Shown piece by piece: positions 12,331 to 23,846 of a stretch of 64,000 nt of DNA. Positions within the stretch are counted from its first letter, which is position 1. The number at the start of each line of letters is the position of its first letter. The stretch covers positions 1 to 64,000 of the forward strand of contig UESW01000083.1 of NCBI GenBank assembly GCA_900491605.1. The letters run 5' to 3'. The position numbers and the translations under genes were made by a program. This DNA comes from Calamus simplicifolius (Eukaryota > Streptophyta > Magnoliopsida > Arecales > Arecaceae). A model generated the notes under the pieces. It had not been told where the DNA came from. It saw only the letters and a program-made list of their open reading frames with translations, and did no database searches.

Positions 12331-12671
12331 CCATCTTGCTTCATGACTCTTCTCTCTGCCTCACACACACATATTGTTGCCCATGACTTGCATCTTCCCC
12401 TTTAGTTTTGTGGTTCTTTTTTCAAGCCACCTCTAACTGATCATGTTTACTTTTAATCTCACACAAATCGAGACAAAGATTAGCCATGATGATCTAGGGC
12501 ATCTTTTTCTTTCATGCTGCTTTGATACATGGAGTTCCTGCATGACCTATTGGTCCTGCTGCCCCTGCACCTCCCTTTCTCCATTTTGAGCATACATTTA
12601 GTCCAGATTTTTGATACCTTGTCCATAAACTCATTTTGTTGTTCAAGGATGCAGCTGTATTTATTACTTCT
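12331..12671. other. Sequence flanking the Tat insertion, left side
   Basis: It contains an unrecognised 60-90 codon frame on the minus strand that continues into the Tat LTR and so cannot be an intact gene. The pre-insertion site joins 12671 to 26427 once one copy of CTTCT is removed. Confidence 0.4.
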
Positions 12672-13647
12672 TGTTGATGCTCGATCACTAGAACTGGATG
12701 TCGGAGAGAAACTCCGTCTATTGGTGCAGTCCTCTCTGGAGCGAGTGGCCTGCAAGAAGTCTCAAAACTAGAGGAAGCTCTAGTGGAAATCCTCCGATAA
12801 TCAAGTTAGCAACCGAGATCACAGTAGGGGGACTCAAAAGAGACTCCACTCGAAGAAAAGAAGGCTCCGAGGTTCGGAGTATCTTCCTCTATGGCAAAGT
12901 GTGTAAGCGAATGTAAGTATGAGTATGTGGATGCTTGTACCTTTATTCTGGAATTTCTTACCCTTTTTATAGACCTTCGATATCCGCCTGGGGATTAGTC
13001 ACGTGGAGTTCATGAAAAGGAATGTCTGTTGGGATAATGGCGATTACATGAATAGAAGCTGGTCGGTGGGCTTTGTCCCATCGAGCCATGGGCCTGGTGG
13101 TTGGTGAGGCCTGGTCCCATCAACAACGTGGGTCAGGCGGTAGGTGGACCTAGCTGCGTCAGTCTGCACAAGTCAGATGGTAGATGGGTCTGGCTATGTC
13201 AGGCAGTGCGGATCAGGCGATAGGTGGGCCTAGCATGGGCCGCTGAGGGTCCGACTCGGAGGAATCGGGGCCGGCTTGAAAGAGTCGGGGCTGCTGGGGA
13301 TAGACTCGAAAGAGTCGGAGCCGCTGGGGTCCGACTCAAGGAGTTGGGGCCGACTTGGAGGAGTCGGGGCTGCTGGGGACCGACTTGAAAGAATCGGAGC
13401 CGCTGGGAATTGACTGGACAAGTCAGGGCCGCTGGGGACCGGCTCAGAGGAGTCGAGGCCGGCTTGGAGGAGTCGGGGCCATTGGGGACCGACTTGGAAG
13501 AGTCGGGGCTGCTGGGGGCTGACTCGGAGGAGTCGGAGCCGACTTGGAGGAGTCGGGGCCAACTTGGGGAAGCGCAGCCGTCAGCCTTCATCCACGCCGT
13601 CGGTCAGCTTTGCCGTTAATGCCCACGTGGCGCTATCAGCTACATCA
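12672..13647 (-). repeat. 3' LTR of the Tat element (976 bp)
   Basis: It is homologous end to end with 25399-26421. It is slightly shorter, mainly through fewer units in the GAGTCGG minisatellite. A purine-rich stretch on the minus strand (AGGAGCGGAGAGGCATC, just right of 13647) is a plausible polypurine tract. Confidence 0.92.
13240..13575 (+). repeat. GAGTCGG-rich minisatellite inside the LTR
   Basis: It consists of irregular repeats of GGCTTGGAGGAGTCGGGGCC alternating with GCTGGGGACCGACTCGGA, about 38-42 bp per double unit, seven to eight times. Overlapping reading frames of low complexity on both strands arise from the repeat and are not genes. Confidence 0.85.
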
Positions 13648-14256
13648 GATGCCTCTCCGCTCCTGAGCTCGAGGGGCCATGCATCCATTGACCCTTCGGT
13701 GAAAGGAGCACGAAAATTCATAATAATTGCCAGCCTTTGCACACCTTTAATCGCCGGAAGTGCGGCGCGCTCTTCCGAGGTGATGTCGCTTCGAAAATTC
13801 TTCATAATCAAGTGAAAAGGTGGGGGATAACATCAGCACCAGACGCACCGAGAGGACATCTCTCGAGGGATGGGAAAAGATGGGCGCCACCATTACTTTG
13901 CTGTTCTCCACGTCTTATCATTGGCCAGAAGTCCTGCTCTCTGGGCAGAACCGAGGTGTTGCATCTCGGGCACTGGCAGGATTGTCGACAGTTGGATATC
14001 CCATGCAATGGCTAGGACCACGTGGCGAGACTCGGGCGAGGCAATTCAAAAATGGGTATAAAACCGTCCCTCGCACCCGAGAGAGACCTTTATGCTACCA
14101 TCGTCTTCTTCATTATCCTCCTCCTTCTGAGCCCTGAGTCTTCGAAGTCTGAAACTTCCAGCCTTCATCTTCTTCCCTGACACCAGGTCAGTTCCCCTTT
14201 TTGTCTCTTTTTCCTGCACCCATGGATCGCCACGCCATTAGGAGGATAAGAGGCCC
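13648..14256 (+). other. Leader region of the antisense gene, between 3' LTR and its first ATG
   Basis: It is GC-balanced, with no protein recognised. GGGTATAAAACCG at about 14054-14066 is a good TATA-box candidate on the plus strand, about 200 bp upstream of the accessory gene's ATG at 14257. It is consistent with independent transcription of that gene. Confidence 0.45.
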
Positions 14257-16736
14257 ATGGTGAGTTCTTCCAGGTCCTCGGATGAGGAGGATGAGGTCCC
14301 CCTGGTCCACCATAGGCGCCGGCTAGTAGGGGGAATCACCATCCGCGATCGCCCGACGGTAGATGCTCAACCATCCTCTCGAGTGTCCTAAGCTAGGGTA
14401 GATCCTCCGCCCTTAGCCCGTCCGGCCTCTCCTCCTGTAGCCAGCTCTGATTTGGCAGGGCTAGGGGGGTGGCTTCCACCATGACTCTCAAGGAAATAGA
14501 AAGCCTTAGGAGTAGGTATAGGGTTCCCAGTTTCATCCGGTTGTCTGTGCCTGGACCCGAGGATAGAGTGACCTCCGATCTATCCAGTTGGATAGCTCTG
14601 TACGAGGAGTTCTTTAGGTGTGGGTTGCATCTTCCCTTTCATCCATTTTTTCTGAACTTGCTAGATAGGTATAGGTTAGTTCCCGCACAGTTGACTCCGA
14701 ACTCGATTCGGATCATCTGTGTATTCGTCGTCCTTAGCTTCTTCCAGGGCTCAGAAGCTAGGCTTTCCTTATTTTGGGCCTTCTGCAAGCTCCCCTACCA
14801 CGGCGAGGATGCGTGATGGATTTTCACTTCCAGGCTGGGTCGGGCTTTATACCTTTGTCTCCCCTCCAAAGTTAGGGGATGGAAATTCACTTTTTGTTCG
14901 CCCACGTGCAAGGAGTGAGGGTGGATTGGAGAGAACTCGACGTTGGCCCTAATAAAAATTCCACAGTGGATGAGAAGGACCAGGAGCTCTACGATCGTAT
15001 GGTGTCCTCCGAGATCCCCTCCTATAAAGAATTGTTGGCTGAGGAGAATCTCTATGAGGCCGAATTGGCTCTGGCGATTGGTGAGCGCGAGACTCATCCT
15101 TCTCGTCCTCGGGCCTGATTTTTTCCTTTTACTAACCATTGGTTTCTTTGTGCAGCAATGAAAGTGCCCGCTGAGAAGCTGAAGGCGGCCATGCGTAAAA
15201 AGAGATAAGAGGCCGACGAGAAAGTAAGGCCGATAAAGAGGGCATGGCATAAGGCCCAGGGCGAGCCGGCTTGGTCCGCTAAAGTTCCCACGAGGCGCCC
15301 TGACAGAGGCAGCTCCAGCAGTGGTAGCACCCGAGGAGGAGCTGAGGGAAAATGTCTCAGCCGAGGCAACGGTGGGTGAAGTTGCTCCCGCAGTGGCCGA
15401 GGCGAGAGCAGAGGAAGGGGACCAGCCGGCCACAACTAAGGAGGTTGACGAGGAGACCCCAGCTACCGTCGAGCCGGTGGTCGTGGACTTGGATCCTGAG
15501 CAAGCGACTTCCGTCCTCGAGGAATCGGCAGAGGCGATGGAGCCAAGGGCCGATGGTGGACGTCCGGCTTCGCTCGAGCCGGAGGCAGGAGAGGTTCCCC
15601 GATGGCCGAAGAGGGGGAGCCAGTCCTGATCGTGGGTGATGCCGAGGCAGGGCCGAAGGACGAGGGCGGGGCTGAGCCGACACTACACCACCGTTAGCCG
15701 CCCGAGTCGCCACCCAGCGGCGATACGGAAAGTATTGGTCCCGCAGTCGGCGCCTAGGCTCTCAATGATGGAGGATGCTAGGTCGGCGGAGAGCCTACTG
15801 GAAAGGTTGCACTTGCCGCAGTTCCGCGCGCAACTGTGCCACCAGACTCCTGCCGGGCTCCTCGATGCGGCTTACATGTCGGTACTTCAGGTAACCTTTG
15901 TTTATACTTCTTTTTGTACTTACTTGATATGATGTATAGCTGACGGGTTGATCTATGCAGGTGGCTAACGAGGTCCTCGTCCTCCGAGACTCGATGATTC
16001 AGACGTGCGACTCGTCCGCATGCTCCTAGGAAGAGTGGAAAAGTTTCGAGGCTGATGTAGGGAGGTAACCGAGAAGTTCACCCGGAAGTTGGAAGAGGCC
16101 AAGGCCCAAGAGGACGACTTGGCCTGCAAATACCTCTCGGCATAGGTCGATCGGGATGAGTGGAGGGCCCGGTTCAAGGAGGCGGAGAACAAGGCGGCAG
16201 TTGAGCTCAACCGATCTTTCGCGACCGAGGCCAAGCTGGTGATAGTTTCATCAAGTCTATAGTTGGCCGAGGGGAGGTTGGAGGAGTTGATCCGCCAGCT
16301 CGAGGATGCTGAGAACCGGGCTGACACGGCGGCAGTCGAAGCCCAAGCCACCATAGGGAGGGCCGCCATGGTGGAGATGGCGGCACAGGAGGCGGAATAG
16401 AGACGGGCCGAGATCATGGCCCAAATCTGGGACACCGGGGCCCGGACTGAAGAGGCCGAAAGCTGGGCCTGGGGAGCTGAGGCATGAGCCCGGGAAGCCG
16501 AGGCCCGGGCTCAGAGTGCCATCGTGGAGTTTCAGGGTTTGCCAGAATTTGAACAAGAGATGATCGAGGCCAGCCTTTACGCCTACGCCCAAGGCTTCAA
16601 TCATTGCAAGGTGAAAGTTGTCGAGGTCTTTGGAATCAGCAACCCCTATGTCGAAGCCATCCAGCCTGGGGACCTGGATGATGGAGAGTTAGATGGGGAT
16701 GAGGCCGACGAAGAGCTAGGATCCGGCGGGCCATAG
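14257..16736 (+). pseudogene. Antisense accessory gene of the Tat element (PF04195 'putative gypsy type transposon' family), decayed
   Basis: It runs opposite to gag-pol. After an acidic/basic N-terminus (MVSSSRSSDEEDEV) a frameshift leads into 14469-14816, with SLRSRYRVPSF, GPEDRV and ALYEEFFRCGLHLPFHPFF, the pattern of the Transposase_28/'putative gypsy type transposon' domain. Next come exon-like pieces separated by two intron-like stretches with good borders: GTGAGC at about 15080 to TGTGCAG at 15155, and GTAACC at about 15892 to ATGCAG at 15960. The C-terminal part (about 15960-16736) is charged and coiled-coil-like (EEAKAQEDD, RWEARFKEAENKA-type heptads) and ends in an acidic tail GELDGDEADEELGSGGP. 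Five or more in-frame stops interrupt the coiled coil. The function of these proteins is unknown. Similar antisense genes are known from Grande-type elements. Confidence 0.75.
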
Positions 16737-17179
16737 ATTAGATTTTTTCTGTACTTTTCTTTTCTTTTTGTAACCGACTACGAGTCGGATTTTTGTAACT
16801 GCTAAGAATATTAATGAAAAGAAAAAGGATTTTGCTCAAAGAGTCTCTCTTCGCTTTCTGTAATTGCTCGGTTTGTTTACCGTGTCACGATAGTTCCAAA
16901 GACTTAGGCTCGGTAGTGAATAGTCTTGGAAACCACATATCTGTCTTGTGACTTTCCAGGGCTTGACCCTTGCTTGAAATAATTCTAGTTTGATCTGTGC
17001 CCCTAACATCAAAGGCTCCAATTCACAGCTCTGTAATGAAAAGTCATAGCCTTCCTCGTAGTTCGACTAAGGCCCATACGGACTCGTTTGTGCCGCCGAC
17101 TGAGTCGCTCGTCCTTCAGCTATTTGATGGGGCAGACGCAGGGCATCGGCCTAGGTCGTGGGAGATTTAAACGCTTTTA
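16737..17179 (+). other. 3' flank of the antisense gene
   Basis: It starts with a T-rich stretch, then ATTAATGAAAAGAAAAAGG (about 16810), which could be a poly(A) signal region for the plus-strand gene. No coding is seen. It leads directly into the tandem array. Confidence 0.4.
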
Positions 17180-18640
17180 GGAATCTTTTTAGGACTGCCT
17201 TGGGGTCTAGCTAGCCAACTCGAGGGGTGACTTGAATGGGTACGAGGCTGTTAGGGACTCAAACCGACTCAGGACGTCTCCTAGCCGAACCGAGTGGTGT
17301 TCCATTAGCCGCGATGCCGACGAGATCCTTTAAAAAACTACCTCAGAGGTTTGTATGCCGGCCCGAGGGACGACTCGATCGGGTATGGAGCTGTTAGGAA
17401 CTTGAACCGACTCGAGGGCATCTCCTAGTTGGACTGAGTGGTATCCCGTTAGCCGTGATACCAACGAGCTCCTTTAGAACTGCTTTGGGGGTTTGTGCGC
17501 CAGCTCGAGGGATGACTCGATCGGATACGAAGCTGTTAGGGACTTAAACCGACTCGGGGCGTTCCCTAGCTAGACCGAGTGGTGTTCCATTAGCTGCGAT
17601 GATGACGAGCTCCTTTAGAATTGCCTTAGGGATTTGTGTGCCAGCCTGAGGGGCAACTCAATCGGGTGCAGAGCTGTTAGGGACTTGAACCGACTTGGGA
17701 GCATCTCCTAACCGGACTGAGTGGTGTCCCATTAGCCGCGATGCCGATGAGCTCCTTTAGAACTGCCTCAGAGGTTTGTGTGCCGACCCGAGGGGCAATT
17801 CAATTAGGTACGAATCTATCAAGGACTTGAACCGACTCGGGGGGCATGTCCTAGCCAGACCGAGTGGTGTCCTATTAGCTACGAAGCTGACGAGCTCCTT
17901 TAGAACTGCCTCAGGGATTTGTGTGCCGATCCGAGAGGCAACTCGATCAGGTACAGAGCTGTTAGGGACTTGAACTGACTTGGGGGCGTCTCCTAGCCGG
18001 ACCGAGTGGTGTCCCGTTAGCTGCGATGCCGATAAGCTCCTTTAGAACCATCTCGGGGATTTGTGTGCTGGCCCAAGGGATGACTCGATCAGGTACGCTG
18101 CTGCTAGGGACTTGAACCGACTCAAGGGCGTCTCCTAGCCGGACCGAGTGGTGTCCCATTAGCCGCAATGTCGACGAGCTCCTTTAGAACCATCTTGGGG
18201 GTTTTTGTGCCAACTCGAGGGGTAACTCGATCGGGTACGAAGCTGTTAGGGACTTGAACCAACTCAGGGGCATCTCTAGCCGGACCAAGTAGTGTTTCGT
18301 TAGCCGCAATGCCAACGAGCTCCTTTAGAACCATTTCGGGGGTTTGTGTGTCGGTCCGAGGGGCGACTTGATCGGGTACAGAGCTGCTAGGGATTTGATC
18401 CGACTCGAGGGCGTCTCCTAGCTGGACCAAGTAGTGTACTATTAGCTGCGATGCCGACGAGCTCCTTTATAACTGCCTCTGGGGTTTGTGTGCCGGCCCG
18501 AGGGATGACTCGATTAGGTATGAAGCTGTTAGGGATTTGAACTGACTCGGGGGCATTTCCTAGCCGGACCGAGTGGTGTCCCGTTAGCCACGATACCGAT
18601 GAGCTCCTTTAGACGACAAGTCCTCAGGTTCGGAGGTGAG
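17180..18640. repeat. Tandem array, about ten units of about 142 bp
   Basis: The anchor GAGCTCCTTTAGAAC recurs (allowing changes) at 17322, 17466, 17607, 17749, 17892, 18034, 18176, 18317, 18459 and 18601, so spacing is 141-144 bp. Other fixed landmarks in every unit are GTTAGGGACTTGAACCGACT, TCTCCTAGCCGGACCGAGTG and GTGTGCCGGCCCGAGGG. Units differ from each other by roughly 10-15 percent by eye. 142 is not a multiple of three, and frames through the array shift from unit to unit, so it is not coding. It occupies the region downstream of pol, where Tat/Ogre elements are known to carry satellite-forming repeats. Confidence 0.93.
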
Positions 18641-18690
18641 CCAGATGTAATGTTGGAGGAATTCTTTATCGAGAATCATGGGAGGATACA

Positions 18691-21240
18691 TTATTGATAG
18701 TATTGGCAAAGGTTGTCCGCGTTCCAAGTATGCGGGATGGGTCGTCCGCTGAGCTCTTCAATCCGGTATGCTCCCCGGTGAAGTACCTCGATGACACAGT
18801 AAGGACCTTCCCAATTTGGAGATAACTTGCCCCCCTCCGTTGGCTTGGATACCTCGGCCTTCTTAAGGACTAGATCTCTGGGACGGAACATCTTGGCCGT
18901 ACCTGTTGGGGAACGCGGAATACCCCCAAGATCATGGCTATAGCGTATATGAGTAATACAAAAAAACTTTTACCGTTCTAATCTAAGAGTACAAGATCAT
19001 ACCTTCAGATTTAAACTTTCAATCACTTTGATTTGATTGCTCGACCTCAACCTTTAGCCTTCCACCGTATTCCCGAAAATATCTTCTTTCTCTCACAAGA
19101 TGGTGGGATCTCTTGGCCGTCCTAGGGTTTCTTATTTTTCTTTCTCCAAAAAACGTTCACCCTAGAAACCAACTGAGAGGGTATTTATAGGGCTACAACA
19201 GGGACCAATATGCAAATATGAAAAGGACTTTCTACGTAATTAAATCTCCCAATCCTACCCGGGTTAGGATTCAATTACGTAAATTATAATTCATTCCACT
19301 AAGAATTATAATTGTACTCCTAATCATATTCAAATTTATATTTTTGAGCCTTTAATATTAAATACTTATTATCTCCCCACGTTAAGATTACAGATATCCA
19401 CCAATTAAATTTAATTACTAACATATAATTTAATTGACTTTTTATCCTTGAGACCTATCCACTTAACTTATTTGATTATCGGATTCAAAATCCACTTGCA
19501 AGATTTGATACAATCAAAACTTATAAGCTTCCTCAAGGGGATATCATCAATCCAATTTATCAGGACGTTGTTTCCTTCAACTATTAATATTCACCATATA
19601 TATAATGTTATTTCCCAACCCACTGAGTTATTGACTCATATAGAATCTCACTCTATGTGTAATCAAAGCAATAATCACTACATACATGTCTAGAAATAAA
19701 ATTCGGATTAAGAGCATAAGTAATCATAATATTCATGAGGTTTAATTATTTTATAAAGTCAGTATAAAATAATTAACTCAACTGGGTCCTATTCATACAC
19801 ACAAAGTGTACTAGCACAAATAGTTAGAATAAACCATTCCCCGTAGTCAAGACAGACCTACTAAAATTTGTGCTACAGTTCTACTGATGGTGTGTCCAAT
19901 TCCATCTAAAACTGTGAACAATAAACTTGTATTCCAAAAGAACCGATGATCTAGTCTTTTGTGTGTAAGCCGTACTCTACACACTAGATCAAATACTCTT
20001 GTAAATACCAGACACATGCACATATATAGTAAATGGCATACATTGCTCAAAATGAATTCTCATTAAAATATAAAGATATAACATAAAGCATATCTTTTAG
20101 TCTATATCTCTATCAGTACCTAGGCATTGTGATACTTGGCTGCTCGCTGGCGAAAGGTTGCCATTCGGAGCCGTGCTCGGTCCTGCGCTTCATCAATGAA
20201 ATCGAGGTTGGCTCTCAGCTGTGTGAGGTTATCTTCTTGTTATAGGACTCTACCTGGGGGCTTGTCAAGCCAATCTCGATGGGGATGATCGCCTCAGATC
20301 CGAAGATGAGGCTAAACGGGGTCTTGCCCATCGGAGCCCTTGGAGTTGTATGGTATGCCCACAGCACGCTGGGAAGCTCTTCCACCCATCTGCCCTTGGA
20401 TCCATCCAGCCGGGTTCTGAGTCCACGGAGGATGGTGTGATTCATAACCTTAGTCTCCTCATTGGTCTACGGGTGGCCGATGGAGGTAACCAGTGGCAGA
20501 TGTTTAACTCGGCGTAGAAAGTCTTGAATGTGGCATTATCGAACTGCCGACCATTATCGGTGACGATGGTGTGGAGCAAGCCAAAACGGCATATGATAGA
20601 TTTCCAGAAGAAAGCCTTGACTTTGCCCTTGGTGATCTTGGCCAGTGCCTCGACTTCAACCTACTTGGTGAAGTAGTCTATGTTGACGAGTAAGAACCTT
20701 CACTATCCTGAAGCCGGGGGAAACGATCCGAGGATGTCTATCCCCCACTGGGCGAAGGGCTATGGGGCCAAGAGCGAACTCAATGAGGCGGATGGCTATC
20801 GCTGAATATGTGCATGTCGCTGGCAGCGTCGCATCTCTGAACCAACTTGGCGGCGTCTTCCTCATGGTGAGCCAGAAGTAGCCTTGATGGAGGGCCTTCT
20901 AAGCTAGCGACCTGCCCCCCAGGTGATCTCTACAGTTGCCTTCATGGATTTCTCTGAGGATGTAATTGGCGTCTGTAGGTCCAACCCATTTGAGAAGGGG
21001 ATAGGAGAATGACCTTCTGTACAGATGTCCATCTAGGAGGGTAAACTGGAGGCTCTCCACTTGAGCAGCTGCCTCTCTGTGATCAGCTGGGAGGGTGCTG
21101 TCCGTGAGGTAGCAGATGTAGGCATCCATCCAAGTCGGCTCCTGGGCGAGCGGGAGGACCTCCTCCTTATCCTCAATGCTGGGCCTCTCCAGGTACTCGA
21201 AGTAGGCATCCCCTATGACACCGCCAACCGAGGTGGCCAA
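18691..21240 (-). pseudogene. Integrase of the Tat element, interrupted by a solo LTR
   Basis: At 20899-21240 is the end of the RNase H-integrase linker and the zinc-binding N-terminus (LLDGHLYRRSFSYPLLKWV..REIHEGNCRDHLGG, where the HHCC histidine/cysteine pattern is partly visible). About 20450-20890 covers the catalytic core in broken frames, with readable WGIDILG and IVTDNGRQF. At 20215-20445 is ELPSVLWAYHTTPRAPMGKTPF, the core end. The tail 18691-18891 (RDLVLKKAEVS..LSPNWEGPYCV, ending HTWNADNLCQYY) lies on the other side of the inserted solo LTR. Many stops and frameshifts are present. In an intact element it would insert the cDNA. Confidence 0.85.
18904..20115 (-). mobile_element. Solo LTR, Ty1/copia (Angela-like), nested in the Tat integrase
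   Basis: On the plus strand it reads TGTTGGGGAACGCGG at 18904 and ..CTCTATCA at 20115, flanked by GTACC at 18899-18903 and at 20116-20120 (perfect 5-bp TSD). Length is 1212 bp. On the minus strand the 3' end ..CCGCGTTCCCCAACA resembles Angela/BARE-type LTR ends, so minus is the likely orientation. No internal domain remains, as expected after LTR-LTR recombination. Frames inside it are short and unrecognised. Confidence 0.85.
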
Positions 21241-21593
21241 ACAAAAAGGGTGTCGGCCTTGGCATTCTCGTTCTGGAGGATATTGCTGATGTTGAAGTAG
21301 GCCAGCGAAGAGACTAGGAGTCGGACCTTATCCAGGTATCGCGCCATGGTGGGGTCCTGTGCTTCATACTCTTCGTTGATTTGCTCGGAGATGAGTTGGG
21401 AATCGATAAAGGCTCTAAGACGCTTCACTCCGAGCTCCTGGGCAAGTCTTATCCTAACCAATAGGGCCTCGTACTCGGCCTGGTTGTTCATAGCTTTGAA
21501 GAGAAGTTGAAGAGCGTACTCCACCATCTCGCCCTCTGGACCCACAAGGATGAGGCCGACACCACTTCCTTGAGAGTTTGAGGCATCGTTCAT
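21213..21593 (-). pseudogene. Additional archaeal-type RNase H of the Tat element
   Basis: The frame reads MNDASNSQGSGVGLILVGPEG, then NNQAEYEALLVRIRLAQELG and FIDSQLISEQINEEY, the motif series of the second RNase H found between RT-RNase H and integrase in Tat elements. The conserved acidic residues (E of AEYEAL, D of DSQL) are visible. It sits about 120 bp after the RT/RNase H frame. The region is open over 126 codons but has lost its link to the flanking domains through frameshifts. Confidence 0.88.
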
Positions 21594-21714
21594 GTGGAGG
21601 ATCCAAAAGTCCCCATGTCATCGAGATCGACACCTGGCTGCACCATAGGAGATTCCTTTGCTTGCTCCTCCGTCCAAATGCATTCGACTAGGAAATTGGC
21701 CAAGACTTGAGACT

Positions 21715-22950
21715 TTAGAGCCGGCCTTGCCTGAAATGAGAGGTTGAACTCTCCCAGCTTGATTGTTCATTTAGCAATCCAACTCGAGGTGTCAGATGAG
21801 CCAGTATGGCTTTGAGGGGTTGGTCCATGAGCACCACAATGGGGTGAGCCTGAAGTATGGTCAGACACTGGACAGAAATGATCAAGGAAAAGATGTTCTT
21901 CTCGGTCTTGGAGTATCTAACCTCAGCGTCGTGGAGTACCTTGCCCACGTAGTAGACAGGCTTCTGGGTTCCGTCGTCGTCGAGGCGCACCAGGACGGAA
22001 CTGATAGCCTTTGAAGAGGCGACAAGGTAAAGGAAGAGACTCTCTCCGTCCTTTGGCTTCAACAGGAGTGGCGGGGAAGATAAAAATGCCTTCAATCCTT
22101 CAAAAGCTTTCTGACAATCTTCTGTCCACTCGAAACTGTTCACTTTGCACAGGGCTTTGAAGAAAGATAAGCACCTTTTAGCTGACTTAGAGAGAAAATG
22201 GCTTAGAGCCGCTACCCTTCCGGTGAGCTGCTGCACTAGCTCCTTCTTGTTGGTCGGCGGCCTCATATCGAGGATGGCGCTGATCTTCTCTGGGTTCGCC
22301 TTAATCCCTCGCTGAGTCACCATGAAGCCCAAAAATTTGCCCGCTGTGACCCCGAAGGCACACTTCTTTGGGTTCGGCTTGACTTTGTAGCAGCGAAGGT
22401 TGTTAAAGGTCTCCTCCAGGTCGGAAATATAGTCGGAAGCACGAGTGCTTCTCGTCAGCATGTCATCCACGTAAACCTCCATGTTTCGGCCCAGCTGGTC
22501 TTAGAAGACTTTGTTCATCAACCTCTGGTAAGTCACTCCTGCATTCTTGAGGCCGAAAGGCATTACCTTGTAGCAGTAAATGCCCTTCTCGGTCACAAAA
22601 GAGGTGTGTTCCTCATCGTCTGGGTCCATCTTTATCTCATTGTACCTGAAGAAGGCATCCATGAAACTGAGAAGCTCATGATCAGACGTTGAATCCATCA
22701 GCTGATCAATCCAGAAAAATGGGAAGCTATCTTTTGGGCACGCTTTGTTGAGGTCAGTGAAATCGATGCAGATCCTTTAGCTCCCACTTGCCTTACGGAC
22801 CATGACTACGTTGGCTAACCAATTCGGATAGTGCGCTTCTTGAATGTGGCCGGCGACAAGCAGCTTGTTGACCTCTTCGTCAATGGCTCTCTATCGCTCG
22901 GGAGCAAAACTCCTTTTTCTTTGACGGATCGAACGGTGCTTTGGGTTAAT
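21715..22950 (-). pseudogene. Reverse transcriptase and RNase H of the Tat element
   Basis: At 22501-22698 is the palm segment SFMDAFFRYNEIKM..MPFGLKNAGVTYQRLMNKVF. The next frame (21715-22482) starts with the catalytic YVDD box (MEVYVDDML), continues through the thumb (KCAFGVTAGKFLGFMV) and RNase H region (VYYVGKVLHDAEVRYSKTEK) and ends at ILAHLTPR. A stop (TAG near 22500) separates the two frames. Upstream, about 22700-22950 holds the N-terminal palm in broken frame. The family reaction is copying of element RNA into cDNA. Confidence 0.9.
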
Positions 22951-23379
22951 GTTGAGCTTGTGGGTGATCACCTCTAAAGGGATACCGGCATGTCAGACAC
23001 CGATCAGGCAAAAACGTCCGAGTTGGCCCGCAAGAAAGCCAGGAGGCAATCTCGGTCTTCCATGGAAGAAGCTCGCCTACTCGTACCATCCTTGCCAGGT
23101 CGTCTCCTAGTGGGAAGGTCAACAGCTGCTCAGCCGGCTCTCCTCCTTTGCTGGACTCTCAGGGGTCTAATACTTCTGAGGACGGCTTGACCTTTTGAGG
23201 GCTTGAAGCTATGTGATAGCAGGGTAGAACCGGGCTAATCTCTCCTGCATTTCGCCAATCCCATTGTCGGTGGGAAACTGCACGAGTAAATGCTTAGTGG
23301 AGATGACCACATCAAGAAGGTTGAGGCCGGGTCGGCTGAGGATGGCATTGTATGCCAAAGGTACCCGGATGACTAGAAA

Positions 23380-23620
23380 GCTCATCATGACTGTGCTCTA
23401 ATACGGCGGTGTTTTGGCAATCACTGGTAAAGAGATTTCGCCTTCTACCCTCACTGAATCTCCCTTGAACCCGACTAAGGGAGCCATTATTGGCTGAAGA
23501 GAATCAAAGGACAAATTCATCCTAACAAATGCGTCATAGGTAATGATGTTAGCCAAGCTGCCACTATCAACCAGGATTTTCTTTACTGGGTGTTTGAAGA
23601 TCATCATCAAGACAATGATG
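23380..23620 (-). pseudogene. Aspartic protease remnant of the Tat element
   Basis: The frame at 23398-23610 contains ILVDSGSLANIITYDAF, with the DSG catalytic triplet in the VDSGSSANI context typical of plant gypsy proteases, followed by APLVGFKGDSV..GEISLPV. Flanking frames are broken. It would process the gag-pol polyprotein. Confidence 0.85.
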
Positions 23621-23846
23621 CCTTCATTGTTTACATTATTAACCCTCGCTAACTCCCCTCTAGGGATTACATCATCTAAGTCCCACCTCCCCTAGGCCTT
23701 TTGGATGAAGAGGTTGCTCCTCAGGAGACCATTCCCATCATCCTCTCCATCGGGGCGTTGTTAACAATAGCCTGAGCAAGCGGAGGCCCCATAAGCGCAG
23801 GAATAGCTAGGGTTGTCTTCTGGACATACTTTCCGAGGTAACCCCA

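Noticed and set aside
13199..13619. Several overlapping frames rich in Ser/Pro/Asp
   Set aside because: They are translations of the LTR minisatellite on both strands.
17776..18430. Repeated peptide frames in the 142-bp array
   Set aside because: The period is not divisible by three, frames jump between units and stops occur; it is not a repeat protein.
17180..18640. CRISPR-like array
   Set aside because: Units are contiguous 142-bp tandem copies without unique spacers, in a plant retrotransposon.
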